Shown: piece after piece, positions 35,199 through 43,725 of the stretch
Layout: each line of letters begins with the position of its first letter
Position numbering within the stretch: the stretch's first letter is position 1
Assembly (NCBI RefSeq): GCF_016901575.1
Contig: NZ_JACJKQ010000003.1
Location: forward strand, 62,001 to 126,000
Direction: 5' to 3'
Length of the DNA stretch: 64,000 nucleotides
From: Enorma phocaeensis
Lineage (GTDB): Bacteria > Actinomycetota > Coriobacteriia > Coriobacteriales > Coriobacteriaceae
The notes under the pieces: model-generated
Database searches by the model: none
What the model saw: only the letters and a program-made list of their open reading frames with translations
What the model was told of the DNA's origin: nothing
Program-made: the position numbers and the translations under genes

Positions 35199-35230
35199 CC
35201 ACCTATCTCCACATGCACTAGAATAGGTGG
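35199..35230. promoter_or_regulatory. Inverted repeat upstream of the WYL gene pair
   Basis: CCACCTAT and ATAGGTGG (8 bp each, perfect) are separated by 16 bases and end 42 bases before the start codon at 35273. It could be an operator or a leader hairpin; I cannot decide between them. Confidence 0.4.
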
Positions 35231-35272
35231 AGCTATGCAGCAAACGCACGAAACCGCCGAGGAGGACCGGGC

Positions 35273-36322
35273 ATGCCGAGATCGACAACGGAGCGCGAGG
35301 ACTCGGCGCAACGTCTGTTAAACCTGTTGTTCGCCCTCTCGAGCGCGTGTGCCCCGCTTTCCACCGAAGAGATCGTGAGCGACTCCGATATTGGCTATGG
35401 CTCCGGGCATCGCGCCTCCGACGAGCGGAAATTCCGCCGCGATCGCGACGAGCTCGCACGACACGGCGTCATCATCGCCGAGGTCCGACCCGAAGGCACG
35501 CCGGAAAACGAGGAGGCCCGCTGGGCCATCGACCGTGCGCGAACCTTTGCCGCCGGCGGCATCATCACCGCAGACGACGCCGACGTGCTCCTCCACGCAA
35601 TCGATGACTACCTCTCCGTCCCGGGCACGCCGCTTCGAAGGCCGCTCGCAGGCGTCTGCCGCAAACTCGTCCGCGCCTGCAACGATGCTTCCCGCGCCTG
35701 CCCGAACGGCGCGGGCGGCGCGACTTCAGGACATCCCGCAAACGAAGCCGACGGCAAGGGCTGCAGGGAAGCCGAGCAGATGGTCGATGCGGTATGGAGC
35801 GCGCTCATGCTGCAGCACAAGCTTCCCATCGCCTACCGCGATGCCGCCGGCGGCGAGACGCGGCGCACCGTTGCCGTCTACGGCCTGTTCTCTCACGACG
35901 GGAACACGTACTTCACCGGCCTTGACGACCTCACCGGCTCGGTGCGCACGTTTCGCGTCGACCGCATCGAGCGCGCCTGGCGCCCGCGGGGGGCGTATCG
36001 CATCCCTGAGGACTTCGATGTGCGCGAATGGCTTTTCCTGCCATTCGACTTTTCGGACGACAGCCCCATCTTGGCGCGGTTCAGCCTGCCTGACGGCACG
36101 CCACGCGACGAGGCGATAGCCATAGGACACGGACGCGGGACGCTTTCGCATGACGGCGGCGGGCGTTGGCAATGGCAGGTCGAGGTGCGCGACGTCGCAG
36201 CCGCAGCAGCATTTGCCCTGGCACGCGCTCGGTCCGGCATGCGTCCAGAAGAACCCTCCGAGCTCGTTGAGACATGGACCTCGATGATCGAACAGGTGGT
36301 GAGCGCTCATGAAGACCGATGA
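35273..36322 (+). CDS. WYL-domain transcriptional regulator, first of a pair (PafB-like)
   Basis: This 349-residue protein has an N-terminal HTH (TTEREDSAQRLLNLLFALSSACAPLSTEEI, about 5-60, with DERKFRRDRDELARHGVII), then a middle region and a WYL domain at about 190-260 (LPIAYRDAAGGETRRTVAVYGLF...TFRVDRIERA), plus a C-terminal extension. Such proteins bind DNA and sense a nucleic acid or nucleotide ligand; PafB/PafC pairs drive the LexA-independent DNA damage response of actinobacteria. GAGGAGGA precedes the ATG at 35273. It overlaps the next WYL gene by 14 bases, implying coupled translation and a heterodimer. The PafB assignment is inferred from the tandem layout. Confidence 0.85.
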   Translation: MPRSTTEREDSAQRLLNLLFALSSACAPLSTEEIVSDSDIGYGSGHRASDERKFRRDRDELARHGVIIAEVRPEGTPENEEARWAIDRARTFAAGGIITADDADVLLHAIDDYLSVPGTPLRRPLAGVCRKLVRACNDASRACPNGAGGATSGHPANEADGKGCREAEQMVDAVWSALMLQHKLPIAYRDAAGGETRRTVAVYGLFSHDGNTYFTGLDDLTGSVRTFRVDRIERAWRPRGAYRIPEDFDVREWLFLPFDFSDDSPILARFSLPDGTPRDEAIAIGHGRGTLSHDGGGRWQWQVEVRDVAAAAAFALARARSGMRPEEPSELVETWTSMIEQVVSAHEDR

Positions 36323-37250
36323 GGTGCTCCACGCGGCGCTCGAGCTGCTCGAAATGCTCTCTGCGGCACCTGGCCAACACATATCTGCACGACATGCCGC
36401 AGAGGAGCTCGATATCGACGACAACGAGCTCGATCGCTGCTGCGAGCTTATATCCAACCTTGCCGACAGATCGAGCGGGGCGCGCGCCATCGTGCATCGT
36501 GTGGACGACGACATCGTCCTCGAGGGCGAAGCAGGGCGCCTGCTGCCGCTGCGCCTCACCCTGAGCGAGGGCATAGCGCTTTCATGCGTCCTTGCAGACC
36601 TGCATATCGAGCCCGATATCGCCGAGCGCATCTCACATGCCTTGCTGCCGCCGGGTATCGCAGGCGATCAAAACGCCCGTGTTGCCGGCACGGTGTCATT
36701 TGGCTCCTGCCTCCAGACGCTTCGCGAGGCAATTCAAGACGGCGTGCGCTGCAGTATGGGCTATCGCACTCAGGGAGAAGATGCTCCGCGCGTGCGCATC
36801 GTCGACCCTCATGCCATAGAAACGTCCTCGGACGCGGCCTATCTCATCGCCTGGGACATCCATGCCGACGCCCAGCGCCGCTACCGCCTGGATCGAATCG
36901 CCCATGTCGCCTTGACCGACGATTCGGTTACACCCCACCCGTATCGCGACGAAGACGTCTCCTCCAGCCTCGCTCAAGAGGGGCGGCGCGTCGTCCTCTC
37001 GGTCGAGCGCGAAACGGCCGAGTCCCTTGATTGGAAAGCCGTCGAAAGACTTGATGGGGACCCCGAGAGGCCCGGCCATATGCTGGTGGCGGTCTTCGTC
37101 ACTTCGAAACAATGGCTCTTTGACCAGGTGCTCGCGCAGGGCGGGCGCATGTATATCGAAGAGCCCGCGCACATGCGATGCGAGCTCGCCGCCTACGCCA
37201 GGCACCTTTTGGGCTCGCCTGCCGCCCAACAGGGCGATGCGCCCGCCTGA
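36309..37250 (+). CDS. WYL-domain transcriptional regulator, second of a pair (PafC-like)
   Basis: A 313-residue partner of the preceding protein. It starts with a helical segment resembling an HTH (LHAALELLEMLSAAPGQHISARHAAEELDIDDNEL), but the recognition part is divergent, as in PafC-type partners. The WYL domain is at about 135-205 (RCSMGYRTQGEDAPRVRIVDPHAIETSSDAAYLIAWDIHADAQRRYRLDRI split across the usual strands). The C-terminal part (ESLDWKAVERLDG...MLVAVFVTSKQWLFDQVLAQGG) matches the WCX extension. The ATG lies inside the end of the first gene. A hairpin covers its stop codon. Confidence 0.83.
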   Translation: MKTDEVLHAALELLEMLSAAPGQHISARHAAEELDIDDNELDRCCELISNLADRSSGARAIVHRVDDDIVLEGEAGRLLPLRLTLSEGIALSCVLADLHIEPDIAERISHALLPPGIAGDQNARVAGTVSFGSCLQTLREAIQDGVRCSMGYRTQGEDAPRVRIVDPHAIETSSDAAYLIAWDIHADAQRRYRLDRIAHVALTDDSVTPHPYRDEDVSSSLAQEGRRVVLSVERETAESLDWKAVERLDGDPERPGHMLVAVFVTSKQWLFDQVLAQGGRMYIEEPAHMRCELAAYARHLLGSPAAQQGDAPA

Positions 37251-37267
37251 GAGTGGGAGGCGGGCGC
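37239..37267 (+). terminator. Hairpin spanning the stop codon of the WYL pair
   Basis: GCGCCCGCCT and its complement (10 bp, perfect) enclose a 9-base loop; the TGA at 37248-37250 lies at the loop edge. No U-tract follows. Confidence 0.5.
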
Positions 37268-37356
37268 GGGCACGCACAGCTTTATGACCGAAAATCCTAA
37301 AACGCCTGCCGAGGATGGACCCTGAGGCTAAAGCGGACGAGGACTCGGGCGACGCC

Positions 37357-40254
37357 CTATCGCTTGCGCTCGTGCGAGCGGCGCCACAGCTCGAGGTAAT
37401 GCCCCACCTGCGCGGCCTCGATGCGCTGATAGGACGTTACCGGCAACGAGCTGAGGAATTTTTTACCGTAGCCCTTGCTCACGAGACGTGAATCGGCGAG
37501 CACCAAGACGCCCGTATCGGATGACGAGCGAATAAGACGGCCGGCGGCCTGCTTGACCTCGAGCACGGCGTCGGGAAGGGCGTAGCGTGCCCACGCGCGG
37601 TCCTCTCGCAAGTTGCGCTCGCAAGACAGCGGATCGGTCGGGCTCGCAAACGGCAGCTTGGGAATCACCACGCAGCGAAGCGTCTCTCCAGATGCATCGA
37701 ACCCCTCCCAGAATGCCTTGAGCGCAAAGAGCGACGAGGCCTTCTCCGAAAGGAACCGGTCGCGCAGGCGCTTTGGCGACGACCCCCGCTGCTGGCAATT
37801 CAGCTCAATCCCATCCGCAGCAAGCTGGGGCTCGACCAGGTCGTAGAGCTCCTCCATGTCACGCCTATTGGTAAACAGCGTCAACGTCGAGCCTCCCATG
37901 GCGCGATGGACGTCGACAAGCAGCTTCTCGAGCGCAGAGATATAGGCGTCGCGGTTGCGCGGGTCGGGAAGGTCGCCCGCAACCACGACCGCCATATTCG
38001 AATCAAAGTCATAGCTCGAATCCAGATGTAGCGCGCGCGACGTTCCCGACGGAAGCCTATCGAGCCCGATAGCGTGGTTGAAATGGTCGAAGCTGTCTGA
38101 GATGCTCACGGTTGCCGAGGTAAAAATGACGCTTTTGACCTCGGGAAGCCACTGGGTGCTCAACGCCTCGCCGATATCCATGCGTTCGGCGCACAGCGAC
38201 TCTCCGCCGGCTTTCAAGCGCCTGTTGACCTGGAAGGAGTACACATAGCGCTCATCGGTGCCCTCGACGATAAGGCGAAGGCCTTCGAGCAGCTCCTTCA
38301 GGCGCCGCTCTCCATCGGCCACATCGACCACTGCCTCGGGGCGCTCTTCTCCCACGGTCTGCACGAGGGCGACAAGCGTATGGTCAGCCGCCTCGAGGGC
38401 GTCCAGCGCGACCTGGGCTGGCACGCAAAATTGCGCCCACCCGCTACTTCCACGCAGCTCAGGCCCCACCCATGTATTCGTTTGGTCATAACCGCCACTC
38501 TTTACCTGCGCCGACAGCTCGCGCACGGCATCGAATACCCCCGCCATGGCAATAGACGCGCGGTTTGTCGCGGCGATCGCCTTTGCCGTGAGCCCCATGT
38601 ACAGCGTCGCCGCATCCGACGCAGCCAGATCGCGTGTGACCTGGCCCAAGGCGCCGGAGCGCTCGCCGCCCAGGCGCTCAAACACCGAACGAGACTCGTC
38701 GGAAGAAACCGTCACCGCCCACTGGCGGCGCGCCTCGCGCTCGACGGCGTGGGCCTCGTCCACCACCCAATGGCGAATCGGGGGCAGTATCTTGCCCTCC
38801 GCTGCGACGTTGCGAAACAGCAGCGAGTGATTGGTGACCACCACGTCGGCGCGCGCGGCGCGACGTCGAGCGCCGTGGACAAGACATCTATCTGGAAAGA
38901 ACGGACACAGGCGGCGGGCGCACTCACGCGACCCCGTAGTGAGATCCTGCCTGTTCACGCTCCGCCAACGAATTCCCAGCGAGTCCAAGTCCCCGTCCGG
39001 CGACTGGCACACATATGCATAGATCACCGCCATCGCCGTAAGCGTGTCGGCTGGGTCCTTCGTCGTGTGAATCTCACTCGCCGAGCGACTCATACGCTCC
39101 AGTTTACGCAGACAGGGATAGTGGTCATAACCTTTAAGGGCGCAATAGGCAAGACCGCCCTCGAGCTCGCGCGCAAGGCGTGGGAGCTCGTGGAACATAA
39201 GCTGGTCGGCGAGGTTGTTTGACTTCGTAGCGACGCCCACCGTTATGTTGTTGCGCTTTGCCGCCTCGGCAAGGGGAACGAGGTAGGCGATGGATTTGCC
39301 GACGCCGGTCCCCGCCTCGATGACGCGATGGGATGCCGTCGCGAGCGCGTCACGCACCTCGACGGCCATCTCAATCTGCTCCGCGCGCGGCTCGTAAGCC
39401 GGATACATGCGGTTCACCAAGCCGCCAGGGGCAAACGCCGCCTCGATCTCGTCGGCGCGTGGCATCTGTATGCCCGGCAGGTCGTTGGCATCGACCTTGT
39501 CGGGCGCGGCGTCGGCGTTTATCACCTCGGTGCGCGCCGAGGCCAACGAGAACACCGCGCCGGGCGTCTCCTGTGCAAGATAGGAAAAGATGGGGCGATA
39601 CGCCCACGGAACGTCGGGGTGCATGTCGGCAAGCCGCGCCGCAAGACCCGCCGGAAGGTCGGAGAGCGCGGTTAGCAGGATATGCCACACGCCAGCAAGC
39701 GCATCGACGTCATCGCCTGCTCGGTGCGACACCGAGCTGCACCCAAAGAGCTCAGCGATGGACGAGAGCTTGTGTGACGAGAGGCGCGGCAGGGCGATGC
39801 GCGACAGGGCGAGCGAGTCGATCCATATATCGCTCACGTTCACGCCCCCGCGAACCGCCTCGATAAAGGTGCGGTCAAAGGTGGCGTTGTGTGCGACAAC
39901 AGGACACCCCTGAACAAACTCCGCGAGCTTCGCGACCGCCTCGCGAGCCGTGGGGGCGTGCGCCACATCCGCATTCGTAATATGCGTGAGTTGCGTGATC
40001 TCTGGGGGAATGAGTCCCGATGGCTTAACGAAGGTGTCGAAGCGCTCGGCAATCTTCCCGCGAGAGAGACGTGCCGCGGAGATTTCAATCAGCTCGTTTT
40101 CCTGCACCGAAAGCCCCGTGGTCTCAGTGTCGAGGATGATCACATCCTCTTCGAGCAGACCGAATTCGCGCGTCTTGGCACGCTCGGCGAGCGTCGCGTA
40201 GGCCTCGACGACAAACGCGGGCGTGCCCGGCAGAACAGCCTCGTCTATGGTCAC
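37357..40254 (-). CDS. DinG-like helicase with N-terminal DnaQ-type exonuclease
   Basis: 965 residues. Residues about 35-200 are a DEDD 3'-5' exonuclease (ILDTETTGLS, the VVAHNATFDRTF motif and HRAGDDVDA). The rest is an XPD/DinG-like superfamily 2 helicase: Walker A GAGTGVGKSIAYLVP, a cysteine set (YCALKGYDHYPC, SRECARRLCPFFPDRC) that may hold an Fe-S cluster, the DEAH box in WVVDEAHAVE, and the C-terminal motif VI region RLIRSSSDTGVLVLAD. Gram-positive DinG proteins combine these two domains; some lack helicase activity and act as nucleases. The ATG at 40254 has a weak site. It lies 32 bases after ddl, on the same strand. Confidence 0.9.
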   Translation of the reverse strand: MTIDEAVLPGTPAFVVEAYATLAERAKTREFGLLEEDVIILDTETTGLSVQENELIEISAARLSRGKIAERFDTFVKPSGLIPPEITQLTHITNADVAHAPTAREAVAKLAEFVQGCPVVAHNATFDRTFIEAVRGGVNVSDIWIDSLALSRIALPRLSSHKLSSIAELFGCSSVSHRAGDDVDALAGVWHILLTALSDLPAGLAARLADMHPDVPWAYRPIFSYLAQETPGAVFSLASARTEVINADAAPDKVDANDLPGIQMPRADEIEAAFAPGGLVNRMYPAYEPRAEQIEMAVEVRDALATASHRVIEAGTGVGKSIAYLVPLAEAAKRNNITVGVATKSNNLADQLMFHELPRLARELEGGLAYCALKGYDHYPCLRKLERMSRSASEIHTTKDPADTLTAMAVIYAYVCQSPDGDLDSLGIRWRSVNRQDLTTGSRECARRLCPFFPDRCLVHGARRRAARADVVVTNHSLLFRNVAAEGKILPPIRHWVVDEAHAVEREARRQWAVTVSSDESRSVFERLGGERSGALGQVTRDLAASDAATLYMGLTAKAIAATNRASIAMAGVFDAVRELSAQVKSGGYDQTNTWVGPELRGSSGWAQFCVPAQVALDALEAADHTLVALVQTVGEERPEAVVDVADGERRLKELLEGLRLIVEGTDERYVYSFQVNRRLKAGGESLCAERMDIGEALSTQWLPEVKSVIFTSATVSISDSFDHFNHAIGLDRLPSGTSRALHLDSSYDFDSNMAVVVAGDLPDPRNRDAYISALEKLLVDVHRAMGGSTLTLFTNRRDMEELYDLVEPQLAADGIELNCQQRGSSPKRLRDRFLSEKASSLFALKAFWEGFDASGETLRCVVIPKLPFASPTDPLSCERNLREDRAWARYALPDAVLEVKQAAGRLIRSSSDTGVLVLADSRLVSKGYGKKFLSSLPVTSYQRIEAAQVGHYLELWRRSHERKR

Positions 40255-40286
40255 TTGCTGTATCCTTCGATTCGTCTTTCTACCTG

Positions 40287-41246
40287 CTATTTATCGCCGG
40301 CGCGTTCAAGTGCGAGCTCGACGAGTCGGTCGCACACCTCGGAGAACTTCATTCCGGCATGGCGTACCTCGTCGGGATACAGGGAGGTATCCGTCATGCC
40401 CGGGATGGTGTTGGTCTCCAAAATCACCGGTCCACCATGGGTCACGATGAAGTCGCTCCGCGAAAAGCCCGAGCATCCGAGCGCGCGGTGTGCCGCACAC
40501 GCAAGCTCCTGCGCACGAGCATAGTCGTTCGGGTCAAGCTTCGCGGGAATGCGATGAACGAGCGCCGGGTCGATGTATTTCACGTTGAGGTCGTAGAACT
40601 CCGAGCCCTCCTGCTTGCGGATCTCCACAACAGGAAGAGCCACGAGCTCTTCTCCCTCATAGACGCCGACGGTTATCTCGGTACCCACGAGACGCTGCTC
40701 AACGAGCGCCTTGTCACCATGCTCGAACGCCACCTCAAGAGCGCCATCGAGCTCACACGGGCTCTTCACGCAGCTCACGCCATAGCTCGAACCGTTCACC
40801 GCCGGCTTCACAAACATCTCTCCGCCAAGCTGCTCAGCAAGCTCGTCGGCGTCGACGGCGTCTCCGCGCTCCACCACCACGCCCTTTGCAATAGGAATCC
40901 CAGCATGCTCGTAGAGCACCTTGGAGATGTCTTTGTCGGCAGCGCAAGCGCTCGCCGCGACCCCGGAGCCGGTGTAGGGGATGTGGAGGTACTCAAGGAC
41001 GCTCTGGATCATTCCGTCCTCGCCCCCGAGACCATGGAGGGCGATGAACGCCGCATCGTATTCACCCTTCGAAAGCTCGCTCAAGAAGTTCTCGTCGGCA
41101 GGGTCCATCATGTCCACAACGCCATAGCCCGCCTCGGCGAGCGCCGTAGCCACGTTGGCGCCCGACGCCTGCGAAATCTCGCGCTCGTCGGAGATACCAC
41201 CCGCAAGCACGACGATTCGCATCGCTTCACGGCTCTTCCTACCCAT
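40287..41246 (-). CDS. ddl: D-alanine-D-alanine ligase
   Basis: This 319-residue ATP-grasp enzyme makes the D-Ala-D-Ala end of the peptidoglycan stem peptide. AGGISDEREIS is the N-terminal loop, IALHGLGGEDG the family motif, FVKPAVNGSSYGVSCV the ATP lid, and FSRSDFI...ILETNTIPGMTDTSLYP the metal- and substrate-binding end. NTIPGMT with the SLYP sequence is the normal D-Ala-D-Ala (not D-lactate) type as far as I can read. The ATG at 41246 has AAGGAG six bases upstream; a second ATG eight codons on has AGGAAGAG and is also possible. It is divergent from rlmN. Confidence 0.94.
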   Translation of the reverse strand: MGRKSREAMRIVVLAGGISDEREISQASGANVATALAEAGYGVVDMMDPADENFLSELSKGEYDAAFIALHGLGGEDGMIQSVLEYLHIPYTGSGVAASACAADKDISKVLYEHAGIPIAKGVVVERGDAVDADELAEQLGGEMFVKPAVNGSSYGVSCVKSPCELDGALEVAFEHGDKALVEQRLVGTEITVGVYEGEELVALPVVEIRKQEGSEFYDLNVKYIDPALVHRIPAKLDPNDYARAQELACAAHRALGCSGFSRSDFIVTHGGPVILETNTIPGMTDTSLYPDEVRHAGMKFSEVCDRLVELALERAGDK

Positions 41247-41359
41247 GGCCTACTCCTTCCCGAGGTGGATTTTCACGCCTCGCATCCATTCCTGGTTCAG
41301 ACTCACGGTATCTTATTGTATATAGATACGATTCAGTCCTGTCCTTCGAAAGGTATGAG

Positions 41360-42406
41360 ATGGAAGAAACAAAAGCGCGCACCGACATCCGCACGCTCAG
41401 CCCTGATGAGCTTGGAATGATATTGCGCGACCTCAAGCAGCCGGCATTCCGCACAAAGCAAATTGTTGAATGGGTCTTTGACAAGAACGTCAGTTCGTTT
41501 GATGAGATGACCAATATTCCCAAGGCCCTGAGGGAGCAGCTCGCAGAGCAGTTCTCCTTCAACGCGCCCGAGGAGATTGCCCGCCAGGTCTCCTCCGACG
41601 GCTCTCGCAAATACCTGCTCCGTTTTTCTGACGGCGTCTCTGTGGAAACCGTCGCGATGCCCAGCCGCTCCAAGCTTGCTGTCTGCATCTCGACGCAGGC
41701 TGGATGCGCCATGGGCTGTGTGTTCTGCGCCACCGGCATCGCCGGTCTGACGCGTTCGCTTACCGCACAGGAAATGGTCGACCAGGTACTTCATGTGGCG
41801 AACGACTTCAACGAGCGCGTCACGAGCGTGGTGTTCATGGGGCAGGGAGAGCCCTTCAACAATTTCGATGCCACCGTCGAGGCGCTTCGCAAGCTCAACT
41901 CCGAACACGGGCCGAATATCGGCGCTCGGCACCTCACCGTTTCTACCTGCGGCATCATTCCCCGCATTCGCGCCTTCGCCGATCTTCCCGAGCAGTTCAC
42001 CCTCGCCATCTCGCTGCACTCGGCTATCCAGCAGACCCGTAACCAGCTGATGCCCGGTGTCAAGAAATACACCCTTCCTCGTCTCTACGAGGCTCTTCAG
42101 CTCTATACGGAGAAGACCGGTCGTCGCCCAACGTATGAGTTCGCGATGATCGAGGGCGTCAACGACACCGATCCCGAGATGCGCGCGCTCTGCGACTTCT
42201 GCGAGGGCACGCTGTGCCACGTCAACTTGATCCAACTGAATAACATCCCTGACAGCCCCTTCAAACCGTCACCCCAGAAGAAGGTTGAAGAACTCCAGCG
42301 ACGCCTCATGACCCGTGGCGTCGAGACCACCATTCGCGTGTCGCGGGGGAGTGACATCGACGCAGCTTGCGGTCAGCTCAAGCAGCGCCTCACCATTCAC
42401 CGCTAA
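41360..42406 (+). CDS. rlmN: 23S rRNA (A2503)/tRNA (A37) C2-methyltransferase RlmN
   Basis: A 348-residue radical SAM enzyme. The cluster motif is CAMGCVFC, following the strand VAMPSRSKLAVCISTQAGC. The second catalytic cysteine is in the RGSDIDAACGQL end segment, as in RlmN. LRDLKQPAFRTKQIVEWVF is the family N-terminal domain and MGQGEPFNNF the SAM-contacting GGEP-like motif (here GQGE, typical for RlmN). The start ATG has GAAAGG nine bases upstream. The gene ends with a strong terminator that also contains a parS-like sequence. Confidence 0.95.
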   Translation: MEETKARTDIRTLSPDELGMILRDLKQPAFRTKQIVEWVFDKNVSSFDEMTNIPKALREQLAEQFSFNAPEEIARQVSSDGSRKYLLRFSDGVSVETVAMPSRSKLAVCISTQAGCAMGCVFCATGIAGLTRSLTAQEMVDQVLHVANDFNERVTSVVFMGQGEPFNNFDATVEALRKLNSEHGPNIGARHLTVSTCGIIPRIRAFADLPEQFTLAISLHSAIQQTRNQLMPGVKKYTLPRLYEALQLYTEKTGRRPTYEFAMIEGVNDTDPEMRALCDFCEGTLCHVNLIQLNNIPDSPFKPSPQKKVEELQRRLMTRGVETTIRVSRGSDIDAACGQLKQRLTIHR

Positions 42407-42486
42407 CAAGTGCCACTCCTGGCACTCTCAACAGCTCTCCAAGAAGGTTTTCTACGCCTCAATCCGCTGACGAACCGCTGACAGCA

Positions 42487-42522
42487 AGAGCCCCCATGTT
42501 TCACGTTAAACATGGGGGCTCT
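42487..42522 (+). terminator. Terminator of rlmN, 15-bp perfect stem
   Basis: AGAGCCCCCATGTTT pairs completely with its complement around a 6-base loop (CACGTT) and is followed by ACACATTTGAATTT. The core of the hairpin is a near-perfect parS. Confidence 0.8.
42497..42512. other. parS-like site (15 of 16) inside the rlmN terminator
   Basis: TGTTTCACGTTAAACA differs from the bacterial parS consensus TGTTTCACGTGAAACA at one base. It lies about 330 bases beyond the end of parB, close to the three perfect sites. Confidence 0.55.
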
Positions 42523-42583
42523 ACACATTTGAATTTGATGCGTTATAGATCTCGATGGATATATTTAGGTACCTAATTATTAT

Positions 42584-42835
42584 TTAATATCCAACGCTTT
42601 CCCACTGATGAGCGACCCATTCCTGGTTGATTTTTGGATTACGAGTCATCTGAGCCGTTCGAAGGGCCACCTCTTCGCTCATCGCGTCAACGGTGCTTCG
42701 TGTTGTTGACGCCATCGTCTTTGCTTTGCTGAGCAGTGTTTCTCGCAACTGCTTGTCACTCACTAAGCGATATGTAATGTACGACGTCGCAACAGCTGTC
42801 GCAACAAATACCCCCGCTGCAATCATTCGCCTCAT
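42584..42835 (-). CDS. Small membrane protein downstream of parB
   Basis: An 83-residue protein of no family I can name. It has one N-terminal hydrophobic helix (MIAAGVFVATAVATSYITYRLV) followed by a polar, helical region (LLSKAKTMASTTRSTVDAMSEEV), a layout like YtxH-type proteins. The ATG has GAGGTG six bases upstream, and only two bases separate it from the parB stop, so it is surely in the parAB transcript. Base composition is AT-rich like parAB. It ends at the opposite side of the rlmN terminator. A role in chromosome segregation is only guilt by position. Confidence 0.7.
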   Translation of the reverse strand: MRRMIAAGVFVATAVATSYITYRLVSDKQLRETLLSKAKTMASTTRSTVDAMSEEVALRTAQMTRNPKINQEWVAHQWESVGY

Positions 42836-42837
42836 GG

Positions 42838-43725
42838 TTACACCTCATCCATTGGGCTCATGCTCGAAGACTGAACGATTTGGGTGAGTATTCCATTCAA
42901 CTCGTCCTCATCTTTGAACTCAATCTCAATCTTATTCTTACCTCGAAGGCTTTTTACCTTAACATTCGTATTCAAAGCCTGTCTCAATACTCGCGCAGCC
43001 TTCTTATAGGATTGTGGTGTCACCGTCCTTGGAGCACGAGGTGTATCTCCGACTGAAAACAGTGGGGCAAGGTTTTCTGTCGCACGGACAGAAAGACCCT
43101 CATTCACAACCTTCTCTGCCAGCCTAATCCTTGCATCTTCATAAGGGACAGCCAAGATGGCTCTCGCGTGACCAGCAGTGAGCTGTCCAGCGAATATCAT
43201 ATCCTGTACCGCCGCTGGGAGGTCGAGGAGCCTCAGACTGTTAGTAATTGCGGAACGCGATTTTGATACGGCCTTTGACAGTGCCTCCTGAGTCATCCCG
43301 CTCGCATCAATGAGCTGCCTATATCCCTTAGCCTCTTCAATAGGATTCAGATCAGAGCGCTGCAGATTCTCTATCAATGCAAGAGCAAGCATCTCTTGAT
43401 CGTCCACATCCCGAACGATTGCAGGAACCTCTTCTAATCCTGCAAGCTTTGCAGCTTGATATCGACGTTCTCCAGCAATGATTTCAAATCCTTTGCCTTT
43501 CTTACGAAGAAGCAATGGCTGCAGTATCCCATGCTCTGCAATTGAGTTACTTAGTTCCCGAAGCTCAGTTTCATTAAAGTGAACACGTGGCTGATTTGGA
43601 TTTGGTGTAATGTCCTCGATTGGGATCTTTTTCTCAGCAGCAGCTGACCCCGTCTCTGTTTGGGCTTCACCCATCAAAGCATTGAGGCCTTTACCAAGAC
43701 CGCTCTTCCTTTTTGGACTAGGCAC
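42838..43725 (-). CDS. parB: Chromosome-partitioning protein ParB
   Basis: A 295-residue CTPase clamp that loads at parS and recruits SMC. The N-terminal segment has basic residues followed by GKGLNALM, the ParA-stimulating motif. The CTP-binding region is seen in LLLRKKGKGFEIIAGERRYQAAKLAG and IENLQRSDLNPIEEAKGY. The parS-binding helix-turn-helix is TQEALSKAVSKSRSAITNSLRLL, and the end (about 240-295) is the dimerisation domain. It overlaps parA by 8 bases. Codons are markedly AT-rich compared with flanking genes. Confidence 0.97.
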   Translation of the reverse strand: MPSPKRKSGLGKGLNALMGEAQTETGSAAAEKKIPIEDITPNPNQPRVHFNETELRELSNSIAEHGILQPLLLRKKGKGFEIIAGERRYQAAKLAGLEEVPAIVRDVDDQEMLALALIENLQRSDLNPIEEAKGYRQLIDASGMTQEALSKAVSKSRSAITNSLRLLDLPAAVQDMIFAGQLTAGHARAILAVPYEDARIRLAEKVVNEGLSVRATENLAPLFSVGDTPRAPRTVTPQSYKKAARVLRQALNTNVKVKSLRGKNKIEIEFKDEDELNGILTQIVQSSSMSPMDEV

